Below are positions 26,504 through 34,957 of a stretch of 64,000 nucleotides of DNA, piece after piece. Source of the DNA: Aquimixticola soesokkakensis (GTDB lineage Bacteria; Pseudomonadota; Alphaproteobacteria; Rhodobacterales; Rhodobacteraceae). Below the pieces are notes generated by a model. The model had not been told where the DNA came from and did no database searches. It saw only the letters and a list, made by a program, of their open reading frames with translations. The stretch is taken from positions 62,001-126,000 of the forward strand of contig NZ_FWFS01000002.1 of the NCBI RefSeq assembly GCF_900172375.1. The letters run 5' to 3'. The position numbers were made by a program, and so were the translations under genes. Each line of letters starts with the position of its first letter. Positions within the stretch are counted from its first letter, which is position 1.

Positions 26504-27649
26504 TTAGCGAAAGCGCAGCATCTCGGGGGTGAGCTGATCCAATCGGGTCACCCCCATCAACCGCATCGCGCGGGTGATTTCGGCCTGCATCAGACCCAAA
26601 GCCCGCTCGACTCCGGGCTGACCTGCCGCGGCCAGCGGAAAGAGGTAATACCGCCCCAGACCCACCGCTTTCGCACCCAGGGCCATCGCTTTGAGGACAT
26701 GGGTGCCGCGCGTCACGCCGCTGTCCAGGATCACATCCATCCGGTCTCCGACGGCTTGAACGATCTCGTCAAGCTGGTCGAAACTCGAGCGCGAGCCGTC
26801 AAGCTGGCGCCCCCCGTGGTTGGAAATCACGATCCCCGTACAGCCGATATCGGCAGCGCGGCGTGCATCCGCAGCGCTCATAATTCCCTTGAGACAGAAT
26901 TCACCGCCCCATTCGGCCACCATTTGCGCCACATCGTCCCAGTTCATCGACGGGTCGAGCATCTCGGTGAAATAGCGCCCGATGGTCAAGGTATCGCCCT
27001 TCATATCAATGTGGGCGTCGAGTTGGGGCAGCGAGAATTTCTCGTGCGTGACGTAGTTTATCCCCCAGGCAGGCTTCATCGCAAAAGCCGCCGCCCCGCC
27101 CAGGGTCAGCTTGAAGGGGATGGAAAATCCCGTGCGCAGATCGCGTTCGCGGTTGCCCCCCGTGATACTATCGACGGTCAGCATCATCACCTTGATGCCG
27201 CTTTCCTTGGCCTTTGCCATCATGGCGCGGTTCAAACCGCGATCCTTGTGGAAATAGAACTGGTACATCTGCGGATTGGCGTGTTTTCGGGCCAATTCTT
27301 CCATGGACACGGTGCCCAGCGAGGAGACGCCAAACATCGTGTCGTATTTTTCCGCCGCCGCCGCCACGGCCCGCTCGCCCTGATGGTGAAACAGCCGTTG
27401 CAACGCCGTGGGCGAACAATAGACCGGCATCCCGATTTTCTGCCCCATGACGGTCACGGACATATCCACCTCCTGCACGCCGCGCAGCACGTTGGGGATC
27501 AGATCGCAGGTCTCAAAGGCCGAGGTGTTGCGCCGATAGGTGGTCTCGTCATCCGCCGCCCCGTCGATGTAGTTGAAGATCGGCGCGGGCAAGCGGCGCT
27601 GCGCCAGCCTGCGGAAGTCTTTGAAATTATGACAATCTGTCAGGCGCAT
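26504..27649 (-). CDS. lldD: FMN-dependent L-lactate dehydrogenase / alpha-hydroxy acid oxidase
   Basis: 381 aa. FMN-dependent family motifs: FNYIDGAADDETTYRRN near the N-terminus, YCSPTALQRLFHHQGE, and the active-site signature ISNHGGRQLDGSRSS (catalytic His with adjacent Arg). The C-terminal GVTRGTHVLKAMALGAKAVGLGR is the phosphate-binding part. Its start overlaps the rhaK stop by ten bases, so it is the last gene of the rhamnose operon. This fits oxidation of L-lactate, made from L-lactaldehyde by RhaD, to pyruvate. A frame extension to 27940 lies inside rhaK and is rejected. Confidence 0.87.
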   Translation of the reverse strand: MRLTDCHNFKDFRRLAQRRLPAPIFNYIDGAADDETTYRRNTSAFETCDLIPNVLRGVQEVDMSVTVMGQKIGMPVYCSPTALQRLFHHQGERAVAAAAEKYDTMFGVSSLGTVSMEELARKHANPQMYQFYFHKDRGLNRAMMAKAKESGIKVMMLTVDSITGGNRERDLRTGFSIPFKLTLGGAAAFAMKPAWGINYVTHEKFSLPQLDAHIDMKGDTLTIGRYFTEMLDPSMNWDDVAQMVAEWGGEFCLKGIMSAADARRAADIGCTGIVISNHGGRQLDGSRSSFDQLDEIVQAVGDRMDVILDSGVTRGTHVLKAMALGAKAVGLGRYYLFPLAAAGQPGVERALGLMQAEITRAMRLMGVTRLDQLTPEMLRFR

Positions 27650-29019
27650 GTCGCCTCTCCTTGCACAGTGTCGCGCCAGCTTTGGGCATAGGCTTGCAAG
27701 CGCGCGACATCTTCGGGCTTTATTTTCCGGCTCGCGGGGGGCTGCGCGTGTTCGGCAAACAACAGCGCGCTGCCCACGCTGGTGCCGGTCGCGGATTGCG
27801 CCACTTCGACCCCTTCGCGGCGCAGGGCCGCCAGCATCGCCAGATAATCGGCGTTGCGCGCAAACGGCCCCTCGACGATCACCGGGCCTTGCGCGCCGAT
27901 CAGCGTCAGACATGTGTCGCTCATCAACGCCAGATACCACGACAGCGCCACCATCCGCGCGCCAGGGCTTTGCGGGGGCCGGGTCCAGCCGCCCGTTTTG
28001 CCTTTGAACGGGCCGGAATTGGGCTCTACGGCGGGCAAAAGCATCACCTTTTGCGCCAGAACCGCCGCGCGGTCCGCTTGGCTAACCTCCGTCGCCGCGC
28101 CGTCACGGATCAGTTCGAATTCGCGCCCGCCCATGAAGCGCGCCGAGGGCACAGGATCGCCAAGCGCATTCACATTGACCAAAGTATCCCGCGCCGGATC
28201 AAGGCGCTGCGCCGCGCCGTTCACGGCCATCGCAATCACCCAGGTCCCTGTGGAAACGACCGAGAAACCTCCCTGTCGCCCCAGAACATGCGGATACAGC
28301 GAGGCATTGCTGTCGTGGATGCCACAGACCACCGGCGTTGTTTGCGCAAGACCCGTTCGCGCGGCAATATCGACACTAACATGGCCCAAAACATCGCTGG
28401 AGCGATGCGGCGCGCCAAGTTTTTCCCTCAGGCCAAGCCGCTCAACCAGCGGCGAGAACGCCCGCTCGAAGGGGTTCCAGAGATCGGTGTGACACCCAAG
28501 AGAGGTCACATCCGTGCCAAACTGCCCCGTCAGGCGATAGACCCAATATTGCGGATAGGTCAGCACATGGGCGACGCGGTCCGACAATTGCGGATCCTCG
28601 GAGAACTGCCAGAAAATCTGCGCGCCAAGGTTCAATCCCATGCCCAGACGCGGCGATCCGGTCAGCGCGAAATCGGGGCGAATGGCGTCATAGGCGGCGG
28701 CGCAAGAGTCCGGCCCTTCATGTTCGTAGTCCAGCATCGGCGCCGCGAGGCCACCTTGGGCGTCCAGCAGCACCGCCGCCGCGCCATGCGTGGTCACCGA
28801 AATTGCATCGACGCCGTAGCTGGCCTGAAATCTGGTGAGGTTCTCGACAAAGAAATCCCAATGCCCGTCAAGATCGAAATGGGGATAGGGCGGCCCCGCC
28901 AAGACGGTGTTGGGGCGGGTGACCACGGCGATTTCGCCCAGCGTCTCGCCATCGACCAACACCAGCTTGGCGTTGGTTTTCCCGACATCAATCACCGCGA
29001 TATGACGCGGGGCGCTCAT
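27640..29019 (-). CDS. rhaK: FGGY-family rhamnulose kinase, RhaK type
   Basis: About 459 aa FGGY carbohydrate kinase. N-terminal phosphate motif [17 protein letters not shown], central [12 protein letters not shown] and [12 protein letters not shown] (catalytic Asp), then the ATP-binding STGTWVIAM segment. It matches the rhizobial RhaK type, which is divergent from the enterobacterial RhaB. The gene order rhaR-S-T-P-Q-U-K is the same as in Rhizobium leguminosarum. It phosphorylates L-rhamnulose (or rhamnose in transport-linked models). ATGA overlap with rhaU upstream; ten-base overlap with lldD downstream. Confidence 0.87.
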   Translation of the reverse strand: MSAPRHIAVIDVGKTNAKLVLVDGETLGEIAVVTRPNTVLAGPPYPHFDLDGHWDFFVENLTRFQASYGVDAISVTTHGAAAVLLDAQGGLAAPMLDYEHEGPDSCAAAYDAIRPDFALTGSPRLGMGLNLGAQIFWQFSEDPQLSDRVAHVLTYPQYWVYRLTGQFGTDVTSLGCHTDLWNPFERAFSPLVERLGLREKLGAPHRSSDVLGHVSVDIAARTGLAQTTPVVCGIHDSNASLYPHVLGRQGGFSVVSTGTWVIAMAVNGAAQRLDPARDTLVNVNALGDPVPSARFMGGREFELIRDGAATEVSQADRAAVLAQKVMLLPAVEPNSGPFKGKTGGWTRPPQSPGARMVALSWYLALMSDTCLTLIGAQGPVIVEGPFARNADYLAMLAALRREGVEVAQSATGTSVGSALLFAEHAQPPASRKIKPEDVARLQAYAQSWRDTVQGEATCA

Positions 29020-29330
29020 GGCAGGTGGAACACGGGCGTCAAATCGACCTGCGCGGGTCGGTTGTCGGCATGTGTTTCCATGATATCGGCCATATGCGCC
29101 CACCATTTTTGCATCACCGGATGATCCGGCAGACTGTCCATGCTGTGATCGTCGCGCCGCCACAAAACCCCGAACAGCGCGCGGGTTTGCGGGTCATAAT
29201 GGATCGAATAATCCTCGACCCCTGCCTCTTTGAGCAAGCTCACCAATTCTGGCCAGATCTCGTCATGGCGCTTGCGATATTCGTCCAGTTTGCCCGCATG
29301 CAGGGTCATTCGGAAAGCATATTTTTCCAT
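29016..29330 (-). CDS. rhaU: L-rhamnose mutarotase
   Basis: 104 aa, exactly the RhaM/RhaU size. Family motifs: [20 protein letters not shown] (catalytic-site His region), [20 protein letters not shown] and the C-terminal [12 protein letters not shown]. It interconverts alpha and beta anomers of L-rhamnose before isomerisation. Start and stop overlap rhaQ and rhaK by one and four bases, so translation is coupled. Confidence 0.93.
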   Translation of the reverse strand: MEKYAFRMTLHAGKLDEYRKRHDEIWPELVSLLKEAGVEDYSIHYDPQTRALFGVLWRRDDHSMDSLPDHPVMQKWWAHMADIMETHADNRPAQVDLTPVFHLP

Positions 29331-30325
29331 CACGCCCTCCGCAGCTTTGCCCAGAGGCGCGGTAGGGCGATGACCCCGATCAACAACAGGCCGATAAAGA
29401 TCGACATCACGATGCCCGGAACATTCAGCAGGCCAAGGCCAAAGGTCACAAGCCCCATGACAAAGGCCGCGATCACCACGCCGGGGATGGATCCCGAACC
29501 GCCCAGAATGTTCACGCCGCCCAGCACGACCATGGTCACCACTTCCAGTTCCATGCCCGTGCCGATAGAGGGGCGCGTCGACCCAAGGCGCGAGGTCAGG
29601 CAGATTGCCGCCAGTCCCGACATCAATCCGGTGAGCAAAAAGAGGATCATTTTGACGCGCCCGACGCGGATGCCCGAAAACAGCGCCGCAGTGGCATTGT
29701 TGCCCACGGCATAGACCGCGCGGCCAAAGTTGGTTTTGTGCAGCACCACGCCGTAGACCACCGCCAACAGGGCGAAAATCACGAATTCGACCGAGATCAC
29801 CCAAAACACATAGCCCTGACCGAACCACGCGAAATCAGCCGGGTAGCCGCGAAACGCGCCGTCGCCAAGGATGATGTAGCTGATGCCGCGAAACAGGCTC
29901 ATTGTGCCGATGGTGACCACGATGGACGGCAAGCCGAACCGCGTGACCAGCACGCCGTTGAACGCCCCGCACAGCAGACCCGTGCCAAGCCCGACCAGCA
30001 CCAGAACCGGCGTCCCTGCGCCCAGTTGCAGCGCAACGCCCATCGCGGTAGAGGCCAGCGCGATGATCGACGCAACCGACAGGTCGATTTCCCCCGCGAC
30101 GATCAGCAGGGCCATGGCAAAGGCAATCATCGCCTTTTCGGTAAAGTTGAACGTGGCGTCAGACAGGCTCCAGGCGTTCAGAAAATAGGGCGACGCAAAG
30201 CTGTTGAGGATGAAAATCCCGATCGCCACGACCAGCAGCAGGCTTTCCCAGCTTTTGAGGGCCCGCGCCAGCGGCGTGGTCAGTTGATCGGGAATGGAAC
30301 GGGGACGATGGTCGGCCATGCTCAT
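29330..30325 (-). CDS. rhaQ: Rhamnose ABC transporter permease RhaQ
   Basis: 331 aa, RbsC/AraH-type permease with about nine hydrophobic segments. Family motifs: [37 protein letters not shown] and [19 protein letters not shown]. Partner of RhaP in the membrane channel. ATGA overlap with rhaP, and an alternative ATG two codons inside. The gene pair order P then Q agrees with the rhizobial rhamnose locus. Confidence 0.9.
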   Translation of the reverse strand: MSMADHRPRSIPDQLTTPLARALKSWESLLLVVAIGIFILNSFASPYFLNAWSLSDATFNFTEKAMIAFAMALLIVAGEIDLSVASIIALASTAMGVALQLGAGTPVLVLVGLGTGLLCGAFNGVLVTRFGLPSIVVTIGTMSLFRGISYIILGDGAFRGYPADFAWFGQGYVFWVISVEFVIFALLAVVYGVVLHKTNFGRAVYAVGNNATAALFSGIRVGRVKMILFLLTGLMSGLAAICLTSRLGSTRPSIGTGMELEVVTMVVLGGVNILGGSGSIPGVVIAAFVMGLVTFGLGLLNVPGIVMSIFIGLLLIGVIALPRLWAKLRRA

Positions 30326-31299
30326 TGGGTTACCTCCGCAGATTTGAGGATGACGCGGCCTTTTGTGCGATCCGCGCGGGCATTGAACAGGACGGCGATG
30401 ATGATCGCGGCGCCCGAAATTGCGAGTTGCCAGAAGGGAGAAATATCAACCACAGGCAAGGCGTTCTTGATGATGCCAAGAAAGAGCGCGCCCAAGATAG
30501 CGCCGCCAACAGTCCCTATTCCGCCTGCAATCGAGATGCCGCCAATCACGCAGGCCGCGACAACGTCCAACTCGAACCCGCCGGCGATATCAACATAGGC
30601 GACCGCGTAGCGGGCGATCCACAGATACCCGCACAGCCCCGCCAGCATCCCCGAGATCACAAAGGCGATGAATTGCGACCGCCCCACGTTGATCCCCGTG
30701 TAGACGGCGGCATGGGGATTGCCCCCCACGGCATAGAGGGCGCGCCCCATCGGGGTGCGGGTCATCACCACCAGCATCACCAGCGCCACCAGAATGGCAA
30801 TCCAGCTGAGCACCGGCAGGCCGAGGATCACATGGCGCGCAAATCCGGTGAAAGAGGCGCTCATTTCATGGGAATTGACCCATTGCCCGTCCGACAACAA
30901 AAAGATCACGCCGCGAAAAATGGTCATCGTGCCCAGCGTCACCACGATGGGGGGGATGTCGAGCTTCCAGACCAGAAGGCCGTTGATCGCCCCCAAAGCC
31001 GCGCCCAACGCCAGGGCCACGACAAGGATCACCCCAATCGGCAGGCCCGGCATGGCGACGTTCAGCATGGCACAGACCATGCCCGTCAGCGCCAGATTGG
31101 CCGCAACCGAGAGGTCGATGCAACGGGTGAGGATCACCACCATCTGCCCAAGCGCCAGAATGATCAACGGCGAGGTATCATTGAACACCGCCGCCAGATT
31201 GGCCGGACGGATGAAGGCGCCGTAGCGGGTAGCGACAAGCGCCAAAAGGGCCACAATCGCCCCCGTCAGGATCGCTTCGCGCGATTTGAGAAAGCTCAT
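30322..31299 (-). CDS. rhaP: Rhamnose ABC transporter permease RhaP
   Basis: 325 aa, RbsC-type permease with about nine hydrophobic stretches. Motifs: VVILTRCIDLSVAANLALTGMV, GAINGLLVWKLDIPPIVVTLGT and AFVISGMLAGLCGYLWIARY. It pairs with RhaQ and takes energy from RhaT. Overlaps rhaT and rhaQ by four bases each, showing tight translational coupling. Confidence 0.9.
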   Translation of the reverse strand: MSFLKSREAILTGAIVALLALVATRYGAFIRPANLAAVFNDTSPLIILALGQMVVILTRCIDLSVAANLALTGMVCAMLNVAMPGLPIGVILVVALALGAALGAINGLLVWKLDIPPIVVTLGTMTIFRGVIFLLSDGQWVNSHEMSASFTGFARHVILGLPVLSWIAILVALVMLVVMTRTPMGRALYAVGGNPHAAVYTGINVGRSQFIAFVISGMLAGLCGYLWIARYAVAYVDIAGGFELDVVAACVIGGISIAGGIGTVGGAILGALFLGIIKNALPVVDISPFWQLAISGAAIIIAVLFNARADRTKGRVILKSAEVTQ

Positions 31300-32834
31300 G
31301 CTGCCTCTCCTTTTGATCCGATGCCCGCTGCGTGGCGCACCAGGGTTTCAGGGGTCAGGTCATCGCCCGCCAATTCGGCCACCATGCGCCCCTCGCGCAT
31401 CACGATCACCCGATCGGACATGCCCAGAATTTCGGGGATTTCCGAGCTGACCATGATCACCGACAGGCCCTGCCCCGCCAGTTCGGACATGAAATCATGC
31501 ACGGCGGCTTTCGAGCCGATGTCGATGCCTTTCGTCGGCTCGTCGAGGATGATGACCTTGGGCTGGGTGGCCAGCCATTTGGCAATGACGACTTTTTGCT
31601 GGTTGCCGCCCGACAGGCTGCCGACAGGCGTGTCAAGGGACGCCGCCCGCAGGTCCAGACGTTGCGTATACTCGCGCGCCAGCGCGAATTCCTCGGCCAG
31701 CCGGATAAATCCGTTTTTCGACGTCTTGCCCAAAGAGGGCAGCGTGACGTTCTGAAAAATCGGCATGGTGGTGATCGCGCCCTGCTTGCCGCGATCTTCG
31801 GGCACATAGACAATGCCCGCGTCAATCGCATCGGCAGGCGAGCGGATCACGCGAATATCGCCAGCGACCCGCGCCACGCCTTTTGACGGCTTGGTGATGC
31901 CGATCAGGCTTTGCATGAACTCCGAGCGCCCCGCGCCCACCAGCCCGTAAAACCCGAGGATCTCCCCGCGTTTGAGACTGAAATTGATGTCCTCGAATTC
32001 GGTGGGGTGGGAATAGCCCACCACTTTGAGCACCTCATCGCCAATCCGCGCGGCGCGTTTGGGAAAAATCTGGTCGACCGCGCGGCCCACCATCATTTGC
32101 ACCAGTTGCGCCTCGTCGATCTCGGCCATTTTGCCCGCCGCCACGAATTGCCCGTCGCGAAACACGGTGTAGCGGTCGGCAATGCGGAAAATCTCGTCGA
32201 ATTTGTGGCTGATGAACAGGATCGCCTTGCCCTGCGCCTTGAGTTGATCGACCAGCTCGTAGAGCTCTTCGATCTCTTTCTGGCTCAGCGCGGCGGTGGG
32301 TTCATCCATGATCACCACACGCGCCTCGATCGACAGGGCGCGGCTGATGGCAACAAGGTGTTTGGAGGCGATGCCAAGGTCGCGCAGCCGCACATCGACA
32401 TCCATGGATGCGCCGATCCCGTCAAGAATGGCACGCGCCTCGCGCTTCATGCGTGCGGTGTCGATCAGCCCGAATTTACCCTTGGGCGCATGGCCCAAAA
32501 AGATATTTTCCGCGACCGACAACTCGTCGAACAACACCGTTTCCTGATGGATCGCCGTGACCCCCGCATCCGCCGCCGCCTGGGCGGTGGGAAAGCGCAC
32601 GGGCGCGCCGTCAAGGCGGATATCGCCCCCGTCGGGCTGGTAGATCCCCGTCAGAATTTTGACGATGGTCGATTTGCCCGCGCCGTTTTCCCCGATCAGC
32701 GCCGTCACTTCGCCCGGATAAAGCGCAAGCTGCACCCCGTCGAGCGCCCGCACGCCTGGAAATTCTTTGACGATTTGATCAAGTGCCAGCACGGGCGTTT
32801 CACCCGATGCCGGACTGTTGGTCATGGCTTGCAT
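31296..32834 (-). CDS. rhaT: Rhamnose ABC transporter ATPase RhaT (double ATPase)
   Basis: About 512 aa with two fused ATPase domains. The first has Walker A IGENGAGKSTIVKI (about residue 45) and Walker B VVIMDEPTAAL. The second has a degenerate P-loop (GLVGAGRSEFMQ), an intact signature SLSGGNQQKVVIAKWL and Walker B VIILDEPTKGID. This asymmetric layout is normal for RbsA/AraG-type sugar ATPases. ATG 32834 is preceded by a G-rich site; ATG 32825 is a possible alternative. An 11-bp terminator-like hairpin separates it from rhaS. Confidence 0.9.
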   Translation of the reverse strand: MQAMTNSPASGETPVLALDQIVKEFPGVRALDGVQLALYPGEVTALIGENGAGKSTIVKILTGIYQPDGGDIRLDGAPVRFPTAQAAADAGVTAIHQETVLFDELSVAENIFLGHAPKGKFGLIDTARMKREARAILDGIGASMDVDVRLRDLGIASKHLVAISRALSIEARVVIMDEPTAALSQKEIEELYELVDQLKAQGKAILFISHKFDEIFRIADRYTVFRDGQFVAAGKMAEIDEAQLVQMMVGRAVDQIFPKRAARIGDEVLKVVGYSHPTEFEDINFSLKRGEILGFYGLVGAGRSEFMQSLIGITKPSKGVARVAGDIRVIRSPADAIDAGIVYVPEDRGKQGAITTMPIFQNVTLPSLGKTSKNGFIRLAEEFALAREYTQRLDLRAASLDTPVGSLSGGNQQKVVIAKWLATQPKVIILDEPTKGIDIGSKAAVHDFMSELAGQGLSVIMVSSEIPEILGMSDRVIVMREGRMVAELAGDDLTPETLVRHAAGIGSKGEAA

Positions 32835-32855
32835 GATCCCGCCCCCCGCTGGTCG

Positions 32856-32901
32856 AAAAAAGGGGACGGCGCGCGGGATGGCCCCCCAATGCGCGCCGTC
32901 C
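32856..32901 (-). terminator. Attenuator/terminator between rhaS and rhaT
   Basis: Perfect 11-bp arms GGACGGCGCGC (32864-32874) and GCGCGCCGTCC (32891-32901). On the minus strand the stem is followed by CC and then TTTTTT (32861-32856). It has the form of a rho-independent terminator, but rhaTPQUK must be read through it, so it probably sets a high rhaS:rhaT mRNA ratio. Confidence 0.78.
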
Positions 32902-32921
32902 TTCAAAACACCCCTGAAAAA

Positions 32922-33911
32922 TCAGAAGATGTCTTTGAAATCGTCGATGTTCGAGCTGTCATAGACAAAGGGATCGGCCATCGCGCCGGAGGTCGTGTCA
33001 TCCAGCGTCACCTCCCCCATGCGGCCCATCGAAATGGTCGCACCCGGCTCGGCCGTCGCATCGCCTTTGGCCAGATGATAGGCAATCATCGTCGCCGAAT
33101 AGCCCAGATCAATCGGGTTCCAGATCGCGAAAGACTGCGACGCACCCGATTCAACTGCGCCCGCCATTTCCGAGGGCAGGCCCAGACCGGTGACATTCAC
33201 CTGACCGACTTTGCCTGCATCCACGACGGCTTGCGCGGCGGCGACGATGCCCACCGAGGTCGGCGCGATGATCGCATCGAGATCGGGGTAGGATTGCATC
33301 AGGCCGGTCGCCTCGCGGTAGGATTTATCCGCCAGATCGTCGCCATAGACGGTCGCGACCACCTCGATTCCCGGGTAGTTGCCCATCACCTTGTTCATTT
33401 CTTCGATCCAGATGTTCTGGTTCGTCGAGGTGGTGGTTGCCGACAGCACCGCCACTTCACCGCCCTCGGGCAAATGATCCGCGGCAAGTTTGATAATCAT
33501 GTTGCCGATCAGAGGGTTGGACGAGGGGTTGAGGTGCATCATGCGGCCCTCTTCGGCCACGCCGCTGTCCCACGAAATGACTTTGATGCCGCGCTGCATG
33601 GCCTTTTTCAGCGTGGGCACAAGCGCATCGGTGTCATTGGCCGACACGGCAATCGCGTCAACATTCTGCGCGATGAGCGAGTTGATCACCTCGATCTGAC
33701 CCTCTGCCGTGGTGTCGGTCGGGCCGGTGTAGATGATTTCCACATCCCCCAGCTCTGCCGCCGCTTCTTCTGCGCCTTTGGCAGCCGCTTCGAAAAAGCC
33801 GATGCCGAGTGCTTTCACAACAACGGCGATCCGCATGTCATCCGCAGAGGCTGCGCCCGCAAACAGGCCGCTCGCCACCGCAACGGTGGTCAAAAGTTTC
33901 GTCAGTTTCAT
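32922..33911 (-). CDS. rhaS: Rhamnose-binding periplasmic protein RhaS
   Basis: About 329 aa. Sec signal peptide (KLTKLLTTVAVASGLFAGAA, cleavage near ASA-DDM). Type-1 periplasmic binding fold of the ribose/rhamnose group: VVVKALGIGFFEAAAKGAEE, DAIAVSANDTDALVPTLKKA, KVISWDSGV and DAIIAPTSVGIVAAAQAV. ATG 33911 is preceded by a strong GGGAGGA site. First transport gene after rhaR; followed by a strong hairpin. Confidence 0.9.
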   Translation of the reverse strand: MKLTKLLTTVAVASGLFAGAASADDMRIAVVVKALGIGFFEAAAKGAEEAAAELGDVEIIYTGPTDTTAEGQIEVINSLIAQNVDAIAVSANDTDALVPTLKKAMQRGIKVISWDSGVAEEGRMMHLNPSSNPLIGNMIIKLAADHLPEGGEVAVLSATTTSTNQNIWIEEMNKVMGNYPGIEVVATVYGDDLADKSYREATGLMQSYPDLDAIIAPTSVGIVAAAQAVVDAGKVGQVNVTGLGLPSEMAGAVESGASQSFAIWNPIDLGYSATMIAYHLAKGDATAEPGATISMGRMGEVTLDDTTSGAMADPFVYDSSNIDDFKDIF

Positions 33912-33965
33912 GGTATCCTCCCTAAGGTCCATTTCCCGTTTCCAACCGGCCCGCCGCGTGTCGCG

Positions 33966-34769
33966 TCAGGTGCCGGTTCCCTCCCTCATCGTGGCGCTCG
34001 GGGTGGCCACAACAAGTTTCACATCGCCGGCCTCAAGCATGGCCGCCGCCCGATCGCTGATCCCGTCATCGGTGATCAACACGTCGATCCGCTCCAGCGC
34101 GCAGAGCACAAGGCTCGATCGCTGGTCAAATTTCGTGGAATCGGCCAGCACGACCAATTCATCCGCCTGCCCGATCAGCTTTTGTTCCGCCTGGATCAGC
34201 AGCGGGTCGGCCTCCATCAGCCCCAGCGGGCCGATGCCCTGCGCGCCCATGAACATGCGCCGCGCGTAGAAATTGCGCGTCACGTCGTTCTCGAACGGCG
34301 ACAGGACGATATTCTGCTCGCGGTAGATCACGCCCCCCGACAGCAGGATGGTGTTTTTGGAATTCTTCAGCAGATGCTCGGCAATCGCGAAAGAGTTGGT
34401 AAAGACCTGACAGCGGCGCGAGGCCAGCGGATGCACCATCTGAAACGTGGTCGTCCCGCCATTGATGATGATCGGCTCGCCCTCGGCGCACATTTCCACC
34501 GCAGCGCGCGCGATTGCTTGCTTTTGCGCGATTCTGAGCGTTTCGTTCACCGCAAAGGGGCGCCCCGCAAGGCCGGGAAACTGGTTTGGATTGAGGGCTT
34601 CGGCCCCGCCACGAATGCGCTTGAGCTTCTTTGCGACGTGCAAAGCCGCAATATCGCGCCGAATTGTCGCCTCTGAGGCCCCCGTCAGCGCGCAGAGATC
34701 CACCACCGTCACAACGGGGCGATCCTGTACCGCAGACAGAATGATCCTATGGCGTTCTTTTTCGTGCAT
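33966..34769 (-). CDS. rhaR: DeoR-family transcriptional regulator RhaR
   Basis: About 267 aa. N-terminal DeoR winged helix (HEKERHRIILSAVQDRPVVT; LTGASEATIRRDIAALH) and C-terminal sugar-phosphate sensor domain (INGGTTTFQMVHPL; TNSFAIAEHLL; LADSTKFDQRSSLVLC). In rhizobia RhaR represses the rhamnose genes. ATG 34769 has a GGAGGA site; the longer frame uses TTG inside that site and is rejected. Phased CAATCA/TGATTG repeats in the divergent gap are its probable operators. Confidence 0.9.
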   Translation of the reverse strand: MHEKERHRIILSAVQDRPVVTVVDLCALTGASEATIRRDIAALHVAKKLKRIRGGAEALNPNQFPGLAGRPFAVNETLRIAQKQAIARAAVEMCAEGEPIIINGGTTTFQMVHPLASRRCQVFTNSFAIAEHLLKNSKNTILLSGGVIYREQNIVLSPFENDVTRNFYARRMFMGAQGIGPLGLMEADPLLIQAEQKLIGQADELVVLADSTKFDQRSSLVLCALERIDVLITDDGISDRAAAMLEAGDVKLVVATPSATMREGTGT

Positions 34770-34805
34770 TCGTTCCTCCAATGCTCACAAATCTGCGCGG
34801 ATGAT

Positions 34806-34882
34806 CAATCATTGTCAATCATAAATTGTCATTTCAATCATTATGCAGGTGCAGCATGATTGTTTATGATTGTTTGTGATTG
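34806..34882. promoter_or_regulatory. Phased inverted repeats, probable RhaR operator array
   Basis: Three CAATCAT copies (34806, 34816, 34835) are followed by three inverted TGATTG copies (34857, 34867, 34877). Spacing is 10 bases between most neighbours, i.e. one helical turn. The stretch is AT-rich and lies exactly between divergent rhaR and rhaD. TGACAATCTGTCA follows at 34881-34893. Confidence 0.68.
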
Positions 34883-34957
34883 ACAATCTGTCACACCACG
34901 GGCAGGGTCCGGTTGAAATTCATCGATACTTACTGGACGATCGGGAGGAGATTACCA

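Noticed and set aside
31911-34676. A 921-codon plus-strand open frame across rhaT, rhaS and rhaR
   Set aside because: It is antisense to three well-recognised rhamnose genes and its product has no recognisable domain.
34806-34882. CRISPR array or replication iterons
   Set aside because: The repeats are only six to seven bases long, inverted in the second half and confined to a divergent promoter; a regulator operator fits better.
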